NCBI GenBank assembly: GCA_023458755.1
Contig: JAEWYE010000008.1
Coordinates: 1-64,000, forward strand
Direction: 5' to 3'
From: Bacillota bacterium
GTDB lineage: Bacteria > Bacillota > Clostridia > Oscillospirales > Acutalibacteraceae
DNA length: 64,000 bases
Shown here: positions 16,861-25,869 of the stretch, in pieces
Numbering within the stretch: the first letter of the stretch is position 1
How the letters are laid out: each line of letters starts with the position of its first letter
The notes under the pieces: generated by a model
Told to the model about the DNA's origin: nothing
Databases searched by the model: none
The model's input: the letters and a program-made list of their open reading frames with translations, nothing else
Translations under genes and position numbers: made by a program

Positions 16861-18042
16861 TTAAGCGTGCTGCTTGAGCAGCTTGATGCCCTCGGGCAGT
16901 ACGGTCTTTCCGTCTACGCGCTGGAAAGCGTAGAAGCCGGTCTGCAGGTTGGCGATATGCAGTTCGTCCGCACGGCGCACGGTTCTGCCACTGCGGTCGG
17001 CAATCCAGTAGTTCTGGAAGTCACCGAAAGCAACGGTATATGCACCTGCCGCGATGGTCGGAGCATACTGGGAGACATACACCGGGAAACCAAGCAGACG
17101 GTCAGGCTGACCTGCCTGCAGCGACGGCTGCCACATATATGCGCCATTGCCGTCCTTTAATTTGCGAATACCTGCGAGAGTGGCGCTGCTCAAAACAAAC
17201 ACGGCATTTTTCTTATATCCGTCCTTGAGGGAATAGGTTAGGTCGATGATTTCATCAGCCTTAATATCCGCCGCAGTTGCGGTGGTCACGCCGACGTCAC
17301 CGCCACTCGCAGTGAAGATGCCCGTGGGCTGACCGCTGCCGTTACCGACGCAGAAAGCCTGCTCTTCCTTCGCTGCAAAAGCGCGGGCGAAGTTGTCAAT
17401 GAGGTAGGCTTCGAGGTCAAACATAGAATCCTGCAGTAGTTCCTCTGAAACCAGCGCCGCCGCACGGAGCGTATAAGCGTCAAGGGAGAGCTGATTGAAG
17501 GTGGGAGTGCTGGGCGTAAACGTACCGCTTTCCGCCACCCAGTCGGCGGACACATCGGTGAGTGCTACGTTAATTCTGTGCGGTGCGGCGGTGGTGATGA
17601 CTTTTGCCAGAGAACGAATTACATTCTCACGGGCAAGCGCCTGCACAAGGGTGCTGTCAAATTCAACCGGGACGATATAGCCGCCGGTAGAAGGAGTGCC
17701 TTCCTCCATAACGTTGTGAATCGGTCGCTTACCGCGCACGAGGTTTAAGAAATCCTCGCGGTATTCAGCGGTCGCTCTGGGGCTGATGGGCTTTCCGTTT
17801 TGTGCGTTGGGTTTTGCCGTAATGGGAGAGCTGGTCGGCTGAGCCATAGCGGCGTCTCTTACCACGCGGTCTTCCTCGATGGCAATCTGATGCGCCATTG
17901 CGTCCACATCCGCAAGCATCTTGTCATAGGTCGCGTTGTCTTCGGGAGAGAGGACGCCGTCCTTGGCGCGAGTGTCAAGAAACGCCTTTGCCGCATCCCA
18001 TGCCTTTGCGCGTTTTTCACGCATTTCAAGTACCTTTTTCAT
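16861..18042 (-). CDS. Major capsid protein, HK97 family (393 aa)
   Basis: Main shell protein. Residues 1-80 form a charged coiled-coil delta domain (MREKRAKAWDAAKAFLDTR) likely removed by the ClpP-like protease encoded upstream. The mature part starts around the segment with EYREDFLNLVRGKRPIHN and shows HK97-fold motifs: STGGYIVPVEFDS, VSEELLQDS and GNGSGQPTGIF. The length is typical. ATG at 18042 follows GGAGGT by 8 bases; an in-frame TTG six bases earlier is inside the spacer. Confidence 0.96.
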   Translation of the reverse strand: MKKVLEMREKRAKAWDAAKAFLDTRAKDGVLSPEDNATYDKMLADVDAMAHQIAIEEDRVVRDAAMAQPTSSPITAKPNAQNGKPISPRATAEYREDFLNLVRGKRPIHNVMEEGTPSTGGYIVPVEFDSTLVQALARENVIRSLAKVITTAAPHRINVALTDVSADWVAESGTFTPSTPTFNQLSLDAYTLRAAALVSEELLQDSMFDLEAYLIDNFARAFAAKEEQAFCVGNGSGQPTGIFTASGGDVGVTTATAADIKADEIIDLTYSLKDGYKKNAVFVLSSATLAGIRKLKDGNGAYMWQPSLQAGQPDRLLGFPVYVSQYAPTIAAGAYTVAFGDFQNYWIADRSGRTVRRADELHIANLQTGFYAFQRVDGKTVLPEGIKLLKQHA

Positions 18043-18057
18043 AATCAAATACCTCCA

Positions 18058-18837
18058 TTAAATGTATTTACGGGCTTGCAGTTTCTGCATAGCCGCTTCG
18101 ATGGAAACGCCGACCGGCGCATTCTGCTTCTTTTGCTCCGGCTTTGGAGCGGAGTTAGAGATGATCTTGTTCATAAGCGAATTGGTAACCGCCCTGCGGG
18201 AAAACGCAAAGACCACATCTTCGGTATGACCGCGCTTGAAATCCTCCAAGATGCCGTCTGCAAAGCCAAGCTCAATCGCCTTGTTGGCGTTCATCCAGGT
18301 TTCACCGTCCATGAGATGAGATATTTTCGCTCTCGACTGCCCTGTTTTGATTTCATAAGCGTTGATGATGCTTTCCTTGACCTCGTCCAGCATGGCGATG
18401 GCCTTCTGCATTTCCTCGGTATCGCCAATAGCAATTGACATCGGATTGTGAATCATCAGCAGCGCCGTTGGAGCCATAAGCACCTGTGTACCCGCCATTG
18501 CGATGACCGAAGCTGCGCTTGCTGCCAAACCGTCAATTTTTACAGTGACATTGCCTGTGTAGTCCATGAGCATGGTGTAAATCTGTGAAGCCGCCACGCA
18601 GTCCCCGCCGGGAGAGTTGATCCATACGACAATATCTCCGCTGCCGGAAAACAGCTCATCCTTGAACATTCTGGGTGTGATTTCATCGTCCCACCAGCTT
18701 TCGTCCGCAATGGTGCCGTCGAGGTAAAGAGTGCGGACGCCCAATTCATCATCGTTTTCCCAGTTCCAGAAATGCGTTTTGTCACGCGCCCTGACGGGAA
18801 CTTTGCCTGGGCTTTGTACCCGATTTGTTTTGTCCAT
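18058..18837 (-). CDS. ClpP-like head maturation protease (259 aa)
   Basis: Serine protease that cleaves the capsid scaffold domain. Residues about 35-200 follow the ClpP fold: INSPGGDCVAASQIY, the nucleophile region GLAASAAS with Ser107 in the place of the ClpP serine, and MIHNPMS with His130. The Asp of the triad is probably in the following helix-rich region. The gene overlaps the portal gene's 3' end by 56 bases, but GGAGGAAACCTCAG before ATG 18837 supports this start. Confidence 0.93.
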   Translation of the reverse strand: MDKTNRVQSPGKVPVRARDKTHFWNWENDDELGVRTLYLDGTIADESWWDDEITPRMFKDELFSGSGDIVVWINSPGGDCVAASQIYTMLMDYTGNVTVKIDGLAASAASVIAMAGTQVLMAPTALLMIHNPMSIAIGDTEEMQKAIAMLDEVKESIINAYEIKTGQSRAKISHLMDGETWMNANKAIELGFADGILEDFKRGHTEDVVFAFSRRAVTNSLMNKIISNSAPKPEQKKQNAPVGVSIEAAMQKLQARKYI

Positions 18838-20095
18838 CTGAGGTTTCCTCCGTTTCTGTTGAAGTTGTATTTGCGAACGCGCCAGCGTCCTGCAATTTGG
18901 TCATCGCGCCATTGATAAGGTATAGGTCGCCGCCGAGCTCCGCAGGTATCCGATCGAGATTCTCAAGCTGTCTGATATCGTTTGCGCTCATCCAGCCGTT
19001 CTGCCGCGCCGTCGCGTAACCTGTCATACGGCTGGCATAGTCGCCGCGAAGCAGTCCGTCTACATTAAATTTTGTAAACACATCACGCTTTTCGCTTTCG
19101 AGCAAGAGCGACTTATTCATTGCCTGTTCCCAGCGAACGACCCACGGGTCGAGCGTGTATTTCACAAACTCCAGCGACTGCTGCTCAATATTAGAAAAGC
19201 TCGACTTCTCGAGATCCGCCAACATATGGGGCGGGACTCTGAAAATTCGAGCTATCTCATTGATCTGAAATTTCCGCGTCTCCAAAAACTGCGCTTGTTC
19301 GGGAGAAATGGCGATAGGCGTATACTTGAGCCCTTCCTCAAGTACGGCGATTTTGTTGCTATTGACGCTGCCGCCGAAGGTTGACTGCCAGCTTTGCCTT
19401 ATCCGCTCTGGGTCCTTTATGGTGCCGGGGTGCTCCAACACGCCGCTCGGCGCTGCACCGTTGGCAAAGAATTTAGCACCATATTCCTCGGCAGCGATAG
19501 CAAGACCCACAGCGTTTTTTGCCATTGCAATCGGCGAGTAGCCGACCAGTCCGTCAAAGCCCAAACCGAGAATGTGCAGCACATCGCTTGGTGCGAGGAT
19601 GACATCGCTCGGCTTGTTCCTGCTGACCTCCGGCGCGTCATCGCTATTTTTTCTGTAGCGATAATACAGCCGTCCCTGCGAATCCCGGTCAACAGTCATG
19701 CGGTCAGGCATGAGGGGATATAGCGCCACGACATCGCCGCGAGCGTTTCGGATAATCTGTGCGTAGGCATTGCCCGTCAGCAGCAGATGGTTCATCATGG
19801 TCTCCCGGAAAACAAACGACGTCATTTCCGGGTTTGGTTCATCGTGCAGCACACGCCACAGCGGGTGGTCGAGATATTTGTCCTTGCTGCCGTCGTCGCC
19901 ATATTTATATACAAACAGCGGCAGGCCCGCGATTGCTTCGGATAATATACGGACACAAGAGTAAACCGCTGTCATTTGCATGGCCGTTCTTTCGTTAACG
20001 ACCTTGCCGGAGGACGAGCCGCCCCACAAAAAGCTGGTGCTGCCTAAGTTCTTAGGCTTATCACGGGCTTTGAAAATTCCTTGAAAGATGTTCAT
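18782..20095 (-). CDS. Phage portal protein, HK97 family (437 aa)
   Basis: Dodecameric ring at the packaging vertex. Family motifs are present: SCVRILSEAIAGLPLFVY near the N-terminus, HPLWRVLHDEPNPEMT, ALYPLMPDRM, GLVGYSPIAMAKNAVG, and RIFRVPPHMLADLEKSSFSN, which is diagnostic of HK97-type portals. The C-terminal tail is rich in Thr, Gln and Lys. ATG at 20095 follows GGAGGGAACTGCCT; an upstream extension of 15 codons was rejected. Confidence 0.95.
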   Translation of the reverse strand: MNIFQGIFKARDKPKNLGSTSFLWGGSSSGKVVNERTAMQMTAVYSCVRILSEAIAGLPLFVYKYGDDGSKDKYLDHPLWRVLHDEPNPEMTSFVFRETMMNHLLLTGNAYAQIIRNARGDVVALYPLMPDRMTVDRDSQGRLYYRYRKNSDDAPEVSRNKPSDVILAPSDVLHILGLGFDGLVGYSPIAMAKNAVGLAIAAEEYGAKFFANGAAPSGVLEHPGTIKDPERIRQSWQSTFGGSVNSNKIAVLEEGLKYTPIAISPEQAQFLETRKFQINEIARIFRVPPHMLADLEKSSFSNIEQQSLEFVKYTLDPWVVRWEQAMNKSLLLESEKRDVFTKFNVDGLLRGDYASRMTGYATARQNGWMSANDIRQLENLDRIPAELGGDLYLINGAMTKLQDAGAFANTTSTETEETSDGQNKSGTKPRQSSRQGA

Positions 20096-20111
20096 AGGCA
20101 GTTCCCTCCAA

Positions 20112-21752
20112 TTAAAAAACGAGCAGTCCGCGTGTGTCATACACGCTTTCGCCCGTATCGTTGCCGCAGCGAATCGCCCGATCGAGCGCCATAATAGTAG
20201 CGACTGCGCCGTCGATTTTCTCTGTGGATTTTTCCTTATCTGCTTTGATATTTCCAGCCGGGTCGGTGCGTATATAGATGTTGTCCATCATCCAGCGGAG
20301 CACCGGGTGGCCGCCGTGGGCGAGTTTTTCTTCCAGCGTCAGCTTCATCAGTTCCTTAGTGGGAGGGCTCATATCCTTAAAGCCCTGTCCGAACGGCACG
20401 ACCGAGAAACCGAGCGTTTCAAGATTCTGCGTCATCTGCACCGCGCCCCAGCGGTCGAACGCGATTTCACGGATGTTGTATTTCTCGCCGAGGGCTTCAA
20501 TAAACTGCTCGATGTAGCCGTAATGCACCACGTTGCCCTCGGTAGTTTGCAGGAATCCTTGATTTTTCCAGACATCATAATTCACATGATCGCGCCGGAC
20601 ACGCAGGTCAATATTGTCCTCCGGTATCCAGAAGTACGGCAGTATGGCGTATTTATCTGCCTCATCTGCCGGAGGGAATACCAGTACGAACGCTGTGATA
20701 TCGGTAGAGGACGAGAGGTCAAGTCCGCCATAGCAGACCCGCCCTTCAAGCAGCTTTTCATCCACGGGAAATGCGCAGGCATCCCATTTGTCCATCGGCA
20801 TCCAGCGCACCGCCTGTTTTACCCATTGGTTCAGTCGGAGCTGCCGAAAGCTGTTCTCCTCAGCTGGGTTCTGCTTTGCCGATTCAAATGCAGCTCTGAC
20901 CTTATCCATCCCTACCGTGATGCCGAGGGAGGGATTTGCTTTTTTCCACACCTTGGGGTCTGTCCAATCGTCCTCCTGTGCCGCGCCGTAAATTACTGGG
21001 TAGAAGGTAGGGTCGTGCTTTCTGCCATCAATAATATCCAGTGCCTTCTGATGGACCTCCCAACAGATGCTGTTCTGGTTATCCCCGGCAGTGGTGATCA
21101 AAAAATACAGCGGCTGCATTCTCGCATCGCCGCTGCCCTTGGTCATAACGTCATATAGTTTTCTGTTTGGCTGGGTGTGCAGTTCATCAAATACAACACC
21201 GTGGGTGTTAAAACCGTGCTTGTTTCCGACGTCGGCGGAAAGCACCTGATAGATGCTGCCGGTCGGCTGATAGATGAGCCGCTTGGTTGCGTCCAGTATT
21301 TTTACACGCTTTGAGAGCGCCGGACACATTCGAACCATATCTGCTGCCACATTAAAAACAATGGACGCTTGATTTCGGTCTGCGGCACAGCCATAGACCT
21401 CGGCGCGTTCTTCGTTATCCCCGCAGGTGAGAAGCAGTGCGACAGCAGCCGCAAGCTCGGACTTGCCCATCTTTTTCGGAATTTCTACAAAGGCGGTGTT
21501 GAACTGGCGGTAGCCATTGGGTTTGAGGGTTCCAAAAATATCACGGATAATCTGTTCCTGCCAATCGATAAGCTCGAAGGGCTTTCCGGCCCAGGTGCCT
21601 TTGGTATGGCAGAGAGCTTCAACAAAAGCTACGGCATAGTCGGCGGCGGTTTTGTCGTAAACGGAATCCGTGGCTTTAAACCGTGTCGATTTGTATTTTT
21701 TTAGTTTACGGATATCGACCGCCTCCTTTCGGGCATAAAAATAGACCGCCAT
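20112..21752 (-). CDS. Terminase large subunit (547 aa)
   Basis: ATPase-nuclease that packages phage DNA. The Walker A-like IPKKMGKS lies at residues 91-98, Walker B in THGVVFDELH, and the motor coupling segment in FLITTAGDNQNS. The RNase-H-like nuclease shows GGLDLSSSTDITAF with the first acidic residue and a later AFDRWGA. This is the Terminase_1/P27-associated class. ATG at 21752 follows AAGGA; the longer frame upstream lacks a ribosome site. It lies 16 bases before the portal gene. Confidence 0.95.
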   Translation of the reverse strand: MAVYFYARKEAVDIRKLKKYKSTRFKATDSVYDKTAADYAVAFVEALCHTKGTWAGKPFELIDWQEQIIRDIFGTLKPNGYRQFNTAFVEIPKKMGKSELAAAVALLLTCGDNEERAEVYGCAADRNQASIVFNVAADMVRMCPALSKRVKILDATKRLIYQPTGSIYQVLSADVGNKHGFNTHGVVFDELHTQPNRKLYDVMTKGSGDARMQPLYFLITTAGDNQNSICWEVHQKALDIIDGRKHDPTFYPVIYGAAQEDDWTDPKVWKKANPSLGITVGMDKVRAAFESAKQNPAEENSFRQLRLNQWVKQAVRWMPMDKWDACAFPVDEKLLEGRVCYGGLDLSSSTDITAFVLVFPPADEADKYAILPYFWIPEDNIDLRVRRDHVNYDVWKNQGFLQTTEGNVVHYGYIEQFIEALGEKYNIREIAFDRWGAVQMTQNLETLGFSVVPFGQGFKDMSPPTKELMKLTLEEKLAHGGHPVLRWMMDNIYIRTDPAGNIKADKEKSTEKIDGAVATIMALDRAIRCGNDTGESVYDTRGLLVF

Positions 21753-21829
21753 CGGCAGTCCTTCAAAATTTATCTGTACGAGATACAGCCCCATGCAGGG
21801 CGGAATCTCGGCTATCTTATTAGCGCGGG

Positions 21830-22057
21830 TTAGTAGTTTTCGCTGTGCAGCAGAAGTTCAAGGGCAAGCCGTGCGTCTGGGTCAGAGGGCTCCACATCCC
21901 AGCCTCTGTCGTAGTTGCACACGATTTTGCCGTTACGCTTGAGCATCAACTTGCTGATTCTGCCGCCGTTAATACTAAATTGTGAGCCTTCGTCATACTG
22001 CTTCATCCAGTAATGAAAAACGCTGTCGTGAATTTTCAGGCTACCTTCTTTCCACAT
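21830..22057 (-). CDS. DUF7678-like small phage protein (75 aa)
   Basis: Conserved small protein beginning MWKEGSLKI with a central GGRISKLMLKRNGKIVCNYD and a C-terminal 'D-x-L-A-L-ELL' helix. I recall a family of this type (DUF7678) next to terminase genes in clostridial phages; function unknown. The ATG at 22057 sits after AAGGAGGACGCGACC. It lies 13 bases after the preceding small gene. Confidence 0.7.
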   Translation of the reverse strand: MWKEGSLKIHDSVFHYWMKQYDEGSQFSINGGRISKLMLKRNGKIVCNYDRGWDVEPSDPDARLALELLLHSENY

Positions 22058-22070
22058 GGTCGCGTCCTCC

Positions 22071-22250
22071 TTAAAACCTCTTGATGCTGACGTTGCCGTC
22101 GGCATCGAAGCTCACGTTGTAGCGAATTTCGTAGCCGTCAGCGTTCTTGGTAATCACCCGGATGCCGCCCTCAAAGGCGGTGTACATTCTGTCGATTTTC
22201 TCGCCCTGCGGCAGCTGACTTTCGATTTGCTTAATCTGTTTTTCGGTCAT
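22071..22250 (-). CDS. Small phage protein (59 aa)
   Basis: Unrecognised acidic-basic small protein (MTEKQIKQIESQLPQGEK, then GIRVITKNADGYEIRYNV). The second half looks like a short beta-hairpin. The start at 22250 is fixed by GGAGGAAACGAAA; the longer frame upstream overlaps the promoter-like element at 22293-22321. It heads the packaging group containing the DUF7678-like gene and large terminase. Confidence 0.65.
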   Translation of the reverse strand: MTEKQIKQIESQLPQGEKIDRMYTAFEGGIRVITKNADGYEIRYNVSFDADGNVSIKRF

Positions 22251-22292
22251 TTTCGTTTCCTCCGTTTGTGTGTTTTCCCTTTCGGTAGTCAC

Positions 22293-22321
22293 ATATTAAC
22301 TCTGAAAGCACACTATATCCA
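22293..22321 (-). promoter_or_regulatory. Promoter-like element before the large-terminase group
   Basis: On the minus strand TGGATA (22321-22316) and TAATAT (22298-22293) are 17 bases apart, with CTTTCAGAG in the spacer. It is closely similar to the recombinase promoter at 2840-2868, including TTATGCCCG about 30 bases upstream in both. It is 43 bases upstream of the ATG at 22250. Confidence 0.55.
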
Positions 22322-22403
22322 GACAATTACGCGATAAATCCGGGCATAAACTACACGATCTTTCAAGCGAATATCGCCGGTTGAATTGTGTAGTATGCAC
22401 CTG

Positions 22404-22580
22404 CTATTCCTCGCCCGTGAGGATGAAGCGGACGTATTGGTCCTTATGCTCCTCCAGGAAAACCACCAGTTCAAATAAGTTCATTTCATGGGCCATGCGC
22501 TGAACGGCATTGACATCAAACATATTTGTCAGCCCGGTATTGCGGATGGCGAGGATTTGCTCGCGTACCTTATTTGTCAT
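22404..22580 (-). CDS. DUF5049-like small phage protein (58 aa)
   Basis: Conserved small phage protein (MTNKVREQILAIRNTGLTNM, then MAHEMNLFELVVFLEEHKD). It matches my memory of the DUF5049 family, which is found beside DUF4314 genes in Firmicutes phages. ATG at 22580 overlaps the 3' end of the DUF4314 gene and has AGGAGATGCGACG upstream. Probable role unknown; the pattern is helical and might be a small binding protein. Confidence 0.78.
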   Translation of the reverse strand: MTNKVREQILAIRNTGLTNMFDVNAVQRMAHEMNLFELVVFLEEHKDQYVRFILTGEE

Positions 22581-22806
22581 CGTCGCATCTCCTGCAAAGG
22601 TCCTCGCCGTACACCACTTGGAGCGAACTCCCGTTGTCCCACGCAACACCCAGGCTGCCGAGATCATCAACATACTGCACGATACCTTTTGTGCCGATGG
22701 GTGGCGCTTGAACATCGTCCATGCGGAGAAGCTCCACACGGCAGCCGATCGGGTACTGTTTTCGGATACGCTCAACGGTTTCTCTTGATGGAAAATTATT
22801 GTTCAT
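22570..22806 (-). CDS. DUF4314 family protein (78 aa)
   Basis: Small beta-barrel-like protein with YPIGCRVELLRMDDVQAPP, GTKGIVQYVDDLGSL and VAWDNGSSLQVVYGED, the DUF4314 signature ('G..V....D...P..GT.G.V..VDD.G...V.WDNG..L'). Usual length. It overlaps both neighbours by about 10 bases, indicating translational coupling with the upstream 302-residue gene and the downstream DUF5049 gene. Function not known. Confidence 0.85.
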   Translation of the reverse strand: MNNNFPSRETVERIRKQYPIGCRVELLRMDDVQAPPIGTKGIVQYVDDLGSLGVAWDNGSSLQVVYGEDLCRRCDDDK

Positions 22807-23704
22807 CGTCGTTTCCTCCCAAAATGGCTTTGATTTCGGCGCGTATAGTGGGGTCGGCTTTTGCTTTATCAAGTTCATCCTGCGAGAAGCCTTTTTTCTG
22901 TCCGTCCTTGAAAGCCGAGCTGCCGGAGAGATTCTGCAGCAGAATTTTCCGTTCCTCTTTGTATGCCGAGCCTATGAAGCCGAGTCGCAGGAGAAAGCAG
23001 CGGAAAGCGTATTTATCGTTATCGGTATCCTTTTCCTTTGCGGTGACACGCTTTTGCGCCCTCGCCATCTCGCAGAGTGCAGCCACTAAATGCGTGTATG
23101 CCTTGACTGCTTCAGGGTCTGTGCCGTCCTCAAACCAAGGGAACCGCACCTTGTCATCTGTTATTTCAAGTTCGAGCGTTTCCGCGCCGAGTGCCTTTTT
23201 AATAAGGCTGCCTTTGCTTTCGACCAGCTTCTTGAGGTTGTCGAGTGCTGCGTCGGTGAATGAGGAGCGCGGCATTTCAATTACCAGCCCCAATTCCTCA
23301 CGACCATCCATCCTAAGGTCCTCAAAGGCAAGTACTTCGTCCAGTTGTCTTTGCATGGTGTCGGTAATGGGCGCATCGGGGTTGACATACTGTCCGGGGT
23401 GGTGCTGGTCAATATCCGGAAATTCGTCAAGCGCACTCATGCCGCTAAGCCCGCTCTCGTAGATGTCGGCTTCGTCATACTTGCGACTGTTGCCGTCTGC
23501 GTCAAAGCCCGCTTGATGGAGCGAATCCTCCAAGTCAAGGTTATCTGGACCCATAAGCGTTCCGTCCTTATCGATGCGGTAACCTCCGACCTCGTAGGCG
23601 AAGGTAGGAGCACCGAGGTAGTTAGTTGGGGCACCCAGTGCCGTGCTGATCGCTCCGATCAATGATTTGCGTGCACTGCCTGTTACATTGTATTTGAGTT
23701 CCAT
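22796..23704 (-). CDS. Conserved phage protein of the 'virulence-related' family (302 aa)
   Basis: The N-terminal MELKYNVTGSARKSLIGAIS and the middle LDLEDSLHQAGFD are typical of a clostridial phage family commonly labelled 'virulence-related protein'; that label has no proven biochemical meaning. The protein is acidic with an internal charged linker (YVNPDAPITDTMQRQLDEVL). A promoter-like element lies directly upstream at 23734-23765. I infer a DNA-metabolism or host-takeover role only from its location between the methyltransferase and packaging genes. Confidence 0.75.
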   Translation of the reverse strand: MELKYNVTGSARKSLIGAISTALGAPTNYLGAPTFAYEVGGYRIDKDGTLMGPDNLDLEDSLHQAGFDADGNSRKYDEADIYESGLSGMSALDEFPDIDQHHPGQYVNPDAPITDTMQRQLDEVLAFEDLRMDGREELGLVIEMPRSSFTDAALDNLKKLVESKGSLIKKALGAETLELEITDDKVRFPWFEDGTDPEAVKAYTHLVAALCEMARAQKRVTAKEKDTDNDKYAFRCFLLRLGFIGSAYKEERKILLQNLSGSSAFKDGQKKGFSQDELDKAKADPTIRAEIKAILGGNDDEQ

Positions 23705-23733
23705 TTTTCAAACCGCCTTTCTTTTTCGGTATT

Positions 23734-23765
23734 ACATTAATCACTCTAAACCGCTGATATAGCAA
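23734..23765 (-). promoter_or_regulatory. Promoter-like element before the 302-aa gene
   Basis: On the minus strand TTGCTA (23765-23760) is followed after 17 bases by GATTAA, or after 20 by TAATGT. The spacer contains GTTTAGAG, matching the CTTTAGAG box in the element at 2840-2868, and both share AACCGTTG at the -35. The -10 is weaker than in the other two copies. Confidence 0.45.
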
Positions 23766-23899
23766 CGGTTTAATGCGATTCCTGTGGAGAATACTGTACC
23801 GATTATTCGGCGGTTTCTTGTGTAGATAACACAATGCCGGACAGAACAAAACAGGTGTATGGCAGGGCATCTCCGTTGGAACGAGAACCAAGCATGAGT

Positions 23900-25132
23900 T
23901 TACTCATCGACAGCCACATCCGCATATTTCATCGTGACACCATCGCGGATAACGGAAACACCGTCTGCACTGCCGACTTGCTCAATATACCGTTTTATAA
24001 TGACATCGCAGTATTTCTCATCAAGCTCTATGGTGAAGCAAATCCTATCAGACTGCTCACAGGCGATGAGTGTGGACCCGCTACCGCCGAAGGGATCAAG
24101 AACGATACAGTTCGTTAGGCTGCTGTTCATAATGGGATATGCCAGCAGCGCAATCGGCTTCATGGTGGGGTGGTCGGCATTCTTCTTTGGCTTTTCAAAT
24201 TCCCAGATGGTGGTCTGCTTGCGGTCAGCATACCAGTTGTGCTTGCCTTTCTTCTTCCAGCCGAATAGGACAGGTTCATGCTGCCACTGATAGGGCGAGC
24301 GTCCCAGAACCAGCGACGGCTTTTTCCAGATGCAGCACCCGGAAAGCTGAAAGCCCGCGTCCGAGAACGCTTTTCGGAAGTTCAGCCCTTCAGTGTCGGC
24401 ATGGAACACATAAATGGAAGCGTCCTGCGCCATCGCCACTTCGGTGTTTGTAAACGCCGCAAGCAGGAAGTCATAGAACGCTTCGTTACCCATATTGTCA
24501 TTTTTGATTTTGCCCGCCGTTCCTTCATAATTGACATTGTATGGCGGATCGGTCACCACCAGATTTGCGAGCTTCCCGTCCATCAGAGCGGTGAAGGTGT
24601 CGGCTTTGGTAGAATCGCCGCAGACCAGCCGATGGCGGCCAAGCGTCCAGATATCACCGGGCTTTGTAACGGCGGGATTTTTAAGTTCCGCGTCAACATC
24701 AAAATCATCGTCGTGGATACCGTCCTTGAGTGAATCCTTGAATAGGTCGTCAATTTCTCCGGGGTCGAAGCCCGTGAGCGACACATCAAAGTCCGCACCC
24801 TGCAAATCTGCAATGAGCAGAGCCAGCTTGTCTTTATCCCAGTCACCGCTAATTTTATTGAGCGCAACATTGAGCGCCTTTTCCTTTTCAGCGTCCATCT
24901 CGACAACTACGCAATCGACCTTGGTGACGCCCATATTAAGCAGCACCTTTAATCTCTGATGGCCCCCAACGACATGGGAGGTGGTTTTATTCCATATAAC
25001 AGGTTCAACATAGCCGAATTCCTCAAGAGAGCGTTTCAACTTCTCATATTCCGGATCGCCAGGCTTGAGGTCTTTGCGAGGATTATAATCGGCGGGAACA
25101 AGCCGATCGGTCTGAATCTTTTCTATCAGCAT
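23900..25132 (-). CDS. ParB-domain/DNA methyltransferase fusion (410 aa)
   Basis: The N-terminal 110 residues are a ParB/sulfiredoxin-like domain (RLVPADYNPRKD, VVGGHQRLKVLLNMG). The rest is an amino-methyltransferase of the beta type: motif IV (TDPPYNV) comes before motif I (LDPFGGSGST). This suggests N6-adenine or N4-cytosine methylation, likely protecting phage DNA from host restriction. It lies six bases after the small terminase stop. The catalytic motifs look intact. Target sequence is not predictable here. Confidence 0.92.
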   Translation of the reverse strand: MLIEKIQTDRLVPADYNPRKDLKPGDPEYEKLKRSLEEFGYVEPVIWNKTTSHVVGGHQRLKVLLNMGVTKVDCVVVEMDAEKEKALNVALNKISGDWDKDKLALLIADLQGADFDVSLTGFDPGEIDDLFKDSLKDGIHDDDFDVDAELKNPAVTKPGDIWTLGRHRLVCGDSTKADTFTALMDGKLANLVVTDPPYNVNYEGTAGKIKNDNMGNEAFYDFLLAAFTNTEVAMAQDASIYVFHADTEGLNFRKAFSDAGFQLSGCCIWKKPSLVLGRSPYQWQHEPVLFGWKKKGKHNWYADRKQTTIWEFEKPKKNADHPTMKPIALLAYPIMNSSLTNCIVLDPFGGSGSTLIACEQSDRICFTIELDEKYCDVIIKRYIEQVGSADGVSVIRDGVTMKYADVAVDE

Positions 25133-25137
25133 AGCTT

Positions 25138-25689
25138 TCAGCCGCCTTTCCGAGCGGTAAGTAACCGCTCCATCACATCATCCTGCGGATTAGCTCCGCC
25201 ATACTCGCCGGTGCAGTTTTCCTTGACGATCTGGAAGATTTCCATCCACAGACGGTTCGTCTGATTCATGTAGTTCTGGCCCATTGCCACATAAGGACTT
25301 TGAATGGCATTGCCCGTTGTGGGGTGTTTGGCCAGAAAGCCATATTCGGTAACCGCTTCCTCGCATTGAATCCACCGGGCTACGCTCATGGCGTAGCGTT
25401 CCAAAAGCTGTGGGGAAACGAGTGCCGCACAGCCACGCTCATTCAGCCATTGCCATGTGTTTTTGTAAATCTCTGCTGCCACAAGCGTCTTGCCGTCCTT
25501 TTGCACGGCTTCGAGCATTTTGTTCGGTTCCGGCATTTCATTGCCTTGCAGATTTGCCGTGTCAGAAAACTCCATCACAGTTAATTTTCTGCCGCCTGGA
25601 TTGCCGGCGGATATTTTGTCGGCGAGAGGCTTCTTTTTTGCGCCTGCACCGATGCGAGCACCGCCTCTGCAAGTGCCGTCTTTCGCCAT
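25138..25689 (-). CDS. Terminase small subunit, P27 family (183 aa)
   Basis: DNA-recognition subunit of the packaging motor. N-terminal MAKDGTCRGGARIGAGAKKK is a classic P27-family start, followed by GNPGGRKLTVMEF and helical DNA-binding regions (LLERYAMSVARWIQCEEA, VAMGQNYMNQTNRLWMEI). ATG at 25689 is favoured, though ATG at 25695 is also possible because both follow AAGGAG. The separation from the large subunit by nine or so genes is common in clostridial phages. Confidence 0.92.
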   Translation of the reverse strand: MAKDGTCRGGARIGAGAKKKPLADKISAGNPGGRKLTVMEFSDTANLQGNEMPEPNKMLEAVQKDGKTLVAAEIYKNTWQWLNERGCAALVSPQLLERYAMSVARWIQCEEAVTEYGFLAKHPTTGNAIQSPYVAMGQNYMNQTNRLWMEIFQIVKENCTGEYGGANPQDDVMERLLTARKGG

Positions 25690-25869
25690 ATTCATCACAC
25701 TCCTTGTGCGCTGGGGCTATTCCACCGTTTGAAATCGCGTTTTTCAACACGAAGCCCCACGCCGCTGTCCAAATTTTTTCGCTTTAGAGATTTTGATACC
25801 CCCACCGGGAGAGACCATGAAAAATGGATTGCTTTGAGGCATCGTACCAAAATGTAAACGATGCCTCTT

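Noticed and set aside
20088..21158. Long plus-strand open frame (356 codons) opposite the large terminase
   Set aside because: Mirror of a well-supported terminase gene; no ribosome site, no recognisable family, Cys/Arg/His-rich composition typical of antisense frames.
22488..23462. Plus-strand open frame of 324 codons opposite the 302-aa phage gene
   Set aside because: Ser-rich antisense frame with no ribosome site; the minus-strand genes there have clear starts and family matches.
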